From: Bacteriovoracaceae bacterium UBA1018
GTDB lineage: Bacteria; Bdellovibrionota; UBA1018
Direction: 5' to 3'
Assembly (NCBI GenBank): GCA_002291495.1
Contig: DBAE01000075.1
Coordinates: forward strand, 5,187 to 11,407
Length of the DNA stretch: 6,221 bases
Shown: one piece after another, positions 4,618 to 6,221 of the stretch
Layout of the letters: every line of letters starts with the position of its first letter
How positions within the stretch are numbered: position 1 is the stretch's first letter
Notes under the pieces: model-generated
What the model saw: the letters and a program-made list of their open reading frames with translations, nothing else
Told to the model about the DNA's origin: nothing
Database searches by the model: none
Translations under genes and position numbers: made by a program

Positions 4618-4644
4618 CTATCGGTCATCGGCGACACACCTTTA
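4618..4644 (-). promoter_or_regulatory. Sigma-28 (FliA) promoter of flagellin 3
   Basis: On the minus strand TAAA (4644-4641) is followed after exactly 15 bases by ACCGATAG (4625-4618), against the consensus TAAA-N15-GCCGATAA. Directly upstream of the -35 box are two six-base A/T tracts (4646-4651 and 4657-4662) that could act as an UP element. Transcription would start near 4611, about 125 bases before the ATG. Confidence 0.75.
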
Positions 4645-4811
4645 GAAAAAAGTTCGAAAAAAGAAGAGGGGGTAATAGATGAGGGTGACCTAGTTAATAA
4701 GTATATGAAATCATTACGTTAAGTTGATCTTACAATTTTCTGCGTATTGACGGGTGCCTATGCTATTGGTCCGTGGCGTAACGATTTATTACATTTTGTA
4801 GAGGTATTTCA

Positions 4812-5234
4812 ATGTTGAGAATGTTGTCTGTTTTTCTGATTTCTTTTGTTTCGGCCTACGGATACGCGGATGATCCGGTCTATACCGAAAATGTAAAAGT
4901 TCAGAAGATAGAAAAGTCATCTGCAGATAGTAGTTCCCATTGGAGGATAGCAGAAAAGTGGGCAGATTTTAATTTAGGTCGAGTTTGTTACGTAGTGAAT
5001 GCCGGCGGAAGCGGAGGGGGTACCCGCATGGTTTGTCTTAAAACAGAGGCAAACTTATTGGGGCCATCTCTAAGAACCGCAGTTTCAGTTTTCCAAATAA
5101 ACTCTGCAGTGAATGGTTCTTCACACTGGAAGGTGGCAGAAAAGTGGGTCGATCACGGTTTAAGAATTGCCTGCTATGTAGCAAACGCGGGAGGTAGCGA
5201 AGGCGGGACTGACATCTCCTGTGATAAATACTAA
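4812..5234 (+). CDS. Small secreted protein with two tandem copies of a Cys-containing motif; function unknown
   Basis: This 140-residue protein starts with a signal peptide: Arg3, a hydrophobic stretch (residues 4-15) and a likely signal peptidase I site after Gly-Tyr-Ala19. The mature part is two copies of one motif, residues 40-75 and 102-137, a 62-residue period. Each has SHW(R/K)(I/V)AEKW, Asp and Gly-Leu spacing, CYV, then NAGGS-x-GGT and a second Cys. The Cys-x15-Cys spacing (59/75 and 121/137) is the same in both copies and suggests one disulfide per repeat in the periplasm or outside. I do not recognise the family. GAGGT (4801-4805), 6 bases before the ATG, supports the start. It is transcribed away from the flagellins; TACAAT (4731-4736) is a possible but weak -10. 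The gap between it and flagellin 3 otherwise holds only the flagellin promoter and leader. Its stop lies 5 bases from that of the convergent membrane protein. Confidence 0.85.
   Translation: MLRMLSVFLISFVSAYGYADDPVYTENVKVQKIEKSSADSSSHWRIAEKWADFNLGRVCYVVNAGGSGGGTRMVCLKTEANLLGPSLRTAVSVFQINSAVNGSSHWKVAEKWVDHGLRIACYVANAGGSEGGTDISCDKY
4929..5222 (+). repeat. Internal duplication in the secreted protein gene
   Basis: Bases 4929-5036 and 5115-5222 encode the two protein repeats, 186 bases apart. They are alike at the nucleotide level too, including an identical GCAGAAAAGTGGG in both, so the duplication is fairly recent or under strong constraint. Confidence 0.75.
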
Positions 5235-5244
5235 GCTGTTTATC
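5223..5244. terminator. Weak hairpin spanning the two convergent stop codons
   Basis: GATAAA (5223-5228) pairs with TTTATC (5239-5244) around a 10-base loop, covering both the plus-strand TAA (5232-5234) and the minus-strand TAA (5240-5242). It is AT-rich with no T-tract, so it is at best a weak bidirectional end. Confidence 0.25.
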
Positions 5245-6221
5245 CCTTCAGCCCAATCCCGTACCACCAGATACCATAGAGGTTAACCGCGATTGAGTAG
5301 ACCAAGATGAGCGCCACGGCGTACTCCTCGCGTCGACTGATTTGCGAACGAAATAGCAAAGCCAGAAATGTGATGGGATAGAGATCGAGTAGATATCGGT
5401 ATCCAAACTGGGTCCAGCCGTTCGATTCGTGCATCAATAAGAAAAACCAAATCACACTAAGTGTTCCGACGAGGGCAACGCGCGAGATCTTTTTCATGCG
5501 GCAATTAAAAAAGGCAATCAGGGCCCAAACAAAGATCAGATTATTGATCCAAAATGCCGTGGCTCTCAGGTCAAAAGTGAGAATGCCGTTCTCATTGATA
5601 TAGGGCAGCTTAATAAACGAATGATAAAAATTGCGCTTAAAGTAAGCGAAACTAAAGATCCCATCTTGGAGTTGCTGCGACCAAGGTAAGTACTTGTGCC
5701 CAAACTCGAGCACGTTACCAAAGCGTACGTAGTTGTAACCACAGAGTGCTGCGAATATAGGACCTGCTCCCAGGGTCACGCGTAGGATAACCTCTCGTAG
5801 AGATACGCCCATTTGTCGATTCTCAAGGATCATCAAGAGCGGAACATAGAGCGCATAAAAGGGACGGCATCCTGTTGCAAGCGCCAGCATCGTATAGCCA
5901 AGAGCCGAGCGGAGGCGCGATCCGTGAGCCTGAAGAATCAGTGCTCCACCTAAGATGCCTAAACAAAAGCCATAAGTCTGAGCCTCGTGCCATACACCAC
6001 CAGTGGTGGTGGCAAATAAGAGATTTGAACCCGCTACAAATGTGAGCGCAATCATCCACGATGTACTGCCACCATGACCGCTTGCTTTGAGTCTCGTAAA
6101 GAGAAAGAGAGCAATTCCGATCGCTGTTAAAAAGAGTGTGAAATAAGTTGGAGTGTTTCTCCCAAAAATGAGTGTGAGCGGAAGCTCCACAAGTGTCGGA
6201 GTAGGGGGGAAGCTATTGTAG
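5240..6221 (-). CDS. Multi-spanning membrane protein, glycosyltransferase-39-like, N-terminus cut by the window
   Basis: The frame is open to the window edge and reads YNSFPPTPTLVELP before the first possible start (GTG 6188-6190). That lumenal-loop FPPxP block is typical inside this type of protein, so the gene almost certainly begins beyond base 6221. About 326 residues are present, with some eight or more hydrophobic segments separated by short loops. Two blocks near the C-terminal half, YNYVRFGNVLEFGHKY and GWTQFGYRYLLDLYP, resemble those I know from bacterial GT39/PMT-type polyprenyl-phosphate-sugar transferases and related unnamed membrane proteins. The acidic catalytic loop near the N-terminus is outside the window, so activity cannot be judged. 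Such enzymes act at the cytoplasmic membrane and move sugars to lipids or proteins. The stop faces the secreted-protein gene 5 bases away. A link to flagellin glycosylation would be speculation; family call moderate, membrane nature certain. Confidence 0.8.
   Translation of the reverse strand, partial: YNSFPPTPTLVELPLTLIFGRNTPTYFTLFLTAIGIALFLFTRLKASGHGGSTSWMIALTFVAGSNLLFATTTGGVWHEAQTYGFCLGILGGALILQAHGSRLRSALGYTMLALATGCRPFYALYVPLLMILENRQMGVSLREVILRVTLGAGPIFAALCGYNYVRFGNVLEFGHKYLPWSQQLQDGIFSFAYFKRNFYHSFIKLPYINENGILTFDLRATAFWINNLIFVWALIAFFNCRMKKISRVALVGTLSVIWFFLLMHESNGWTQFGYRYLLDLYPITFLALLFRSQISRREEYAVALILVYSIAVNLYGIWWYGIGLKG

Noticed and set aside
5823..6059. 78-codon minus-strand frame inside the membrane protein gene
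   Set aside because: It overlaps a convincing membrane protein in another frame and has a Cys/Trp/His-rich product typical of off-frame translation.

Overview
The window looks like a flagellin locus from a Gram-negative bacterium, most likely one of the Bdellovibrionota (Bdellovibrio-like). I infer this from three tandem short flagellins of 277-281 residues without a variable D2/D3 domain, carrying the ERxFxDxEFQxL(K/L)xEIDRIA-type central block that I associate with Bdellovibrio flagellins. The assignment rests on recalled family resemblance, not on a search.

Layout. On the minus strand, in transcription order, are flagellin 3 (3641-4486), a 755-base gap, flagellin 2 (2052-2885), a 244-base gap, flagellin 1 (974-1807), and 36 bases later an RmlD-like short-chain dehydrogenase/reductase (20-937). 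Flagellins 1 and 2 are near-duplicates (about 33 differences in 277 residues by hand count); flagellin 3 is more divergent. Divergent from flagellin 3, on the plus strand, is a small secreted protein made of two copies of one motif (4812-5234). It ends 5 bases from the stop of a convergent minus-strand multi-spanning membrane protein of glycosyltransferase-39 type, whose N-terminus is cut by the window edge (5240-6221).

Regulation. Flagellin 3 has a clear sigma-28-type promoter (TAAA-N15-ACCGATAG) and a perfect AAGGAGG ribosome binding site. Flagellin 2 has a weaker sigma-28-like site overlapping a 22-base palindrome. Flagellin 1 has four alternating GTACAC half-sites enclosed by a 9-base inverted repeat. 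Both of these genes are preceded by a four-codon mini-ORF ending 1-2 bases before the flagellin ATG.

Most unusual region. The 755-base gap between flagellins 3 and 2 lacks a convincing gene but is packed with near-adjacent perfect or nearly perfect stem-loops from about 2923 to 3535. Two wobble pairs favour the minus strand. I read it as a candidate large structured non-coding RNA (or very long structured leader) embedded in the flagellin locus. I could not match it to RNase P RNA, tmRNA, 6S RNA, the c-di-GMP-I riboswitch or the group I/II intron signatures I know.
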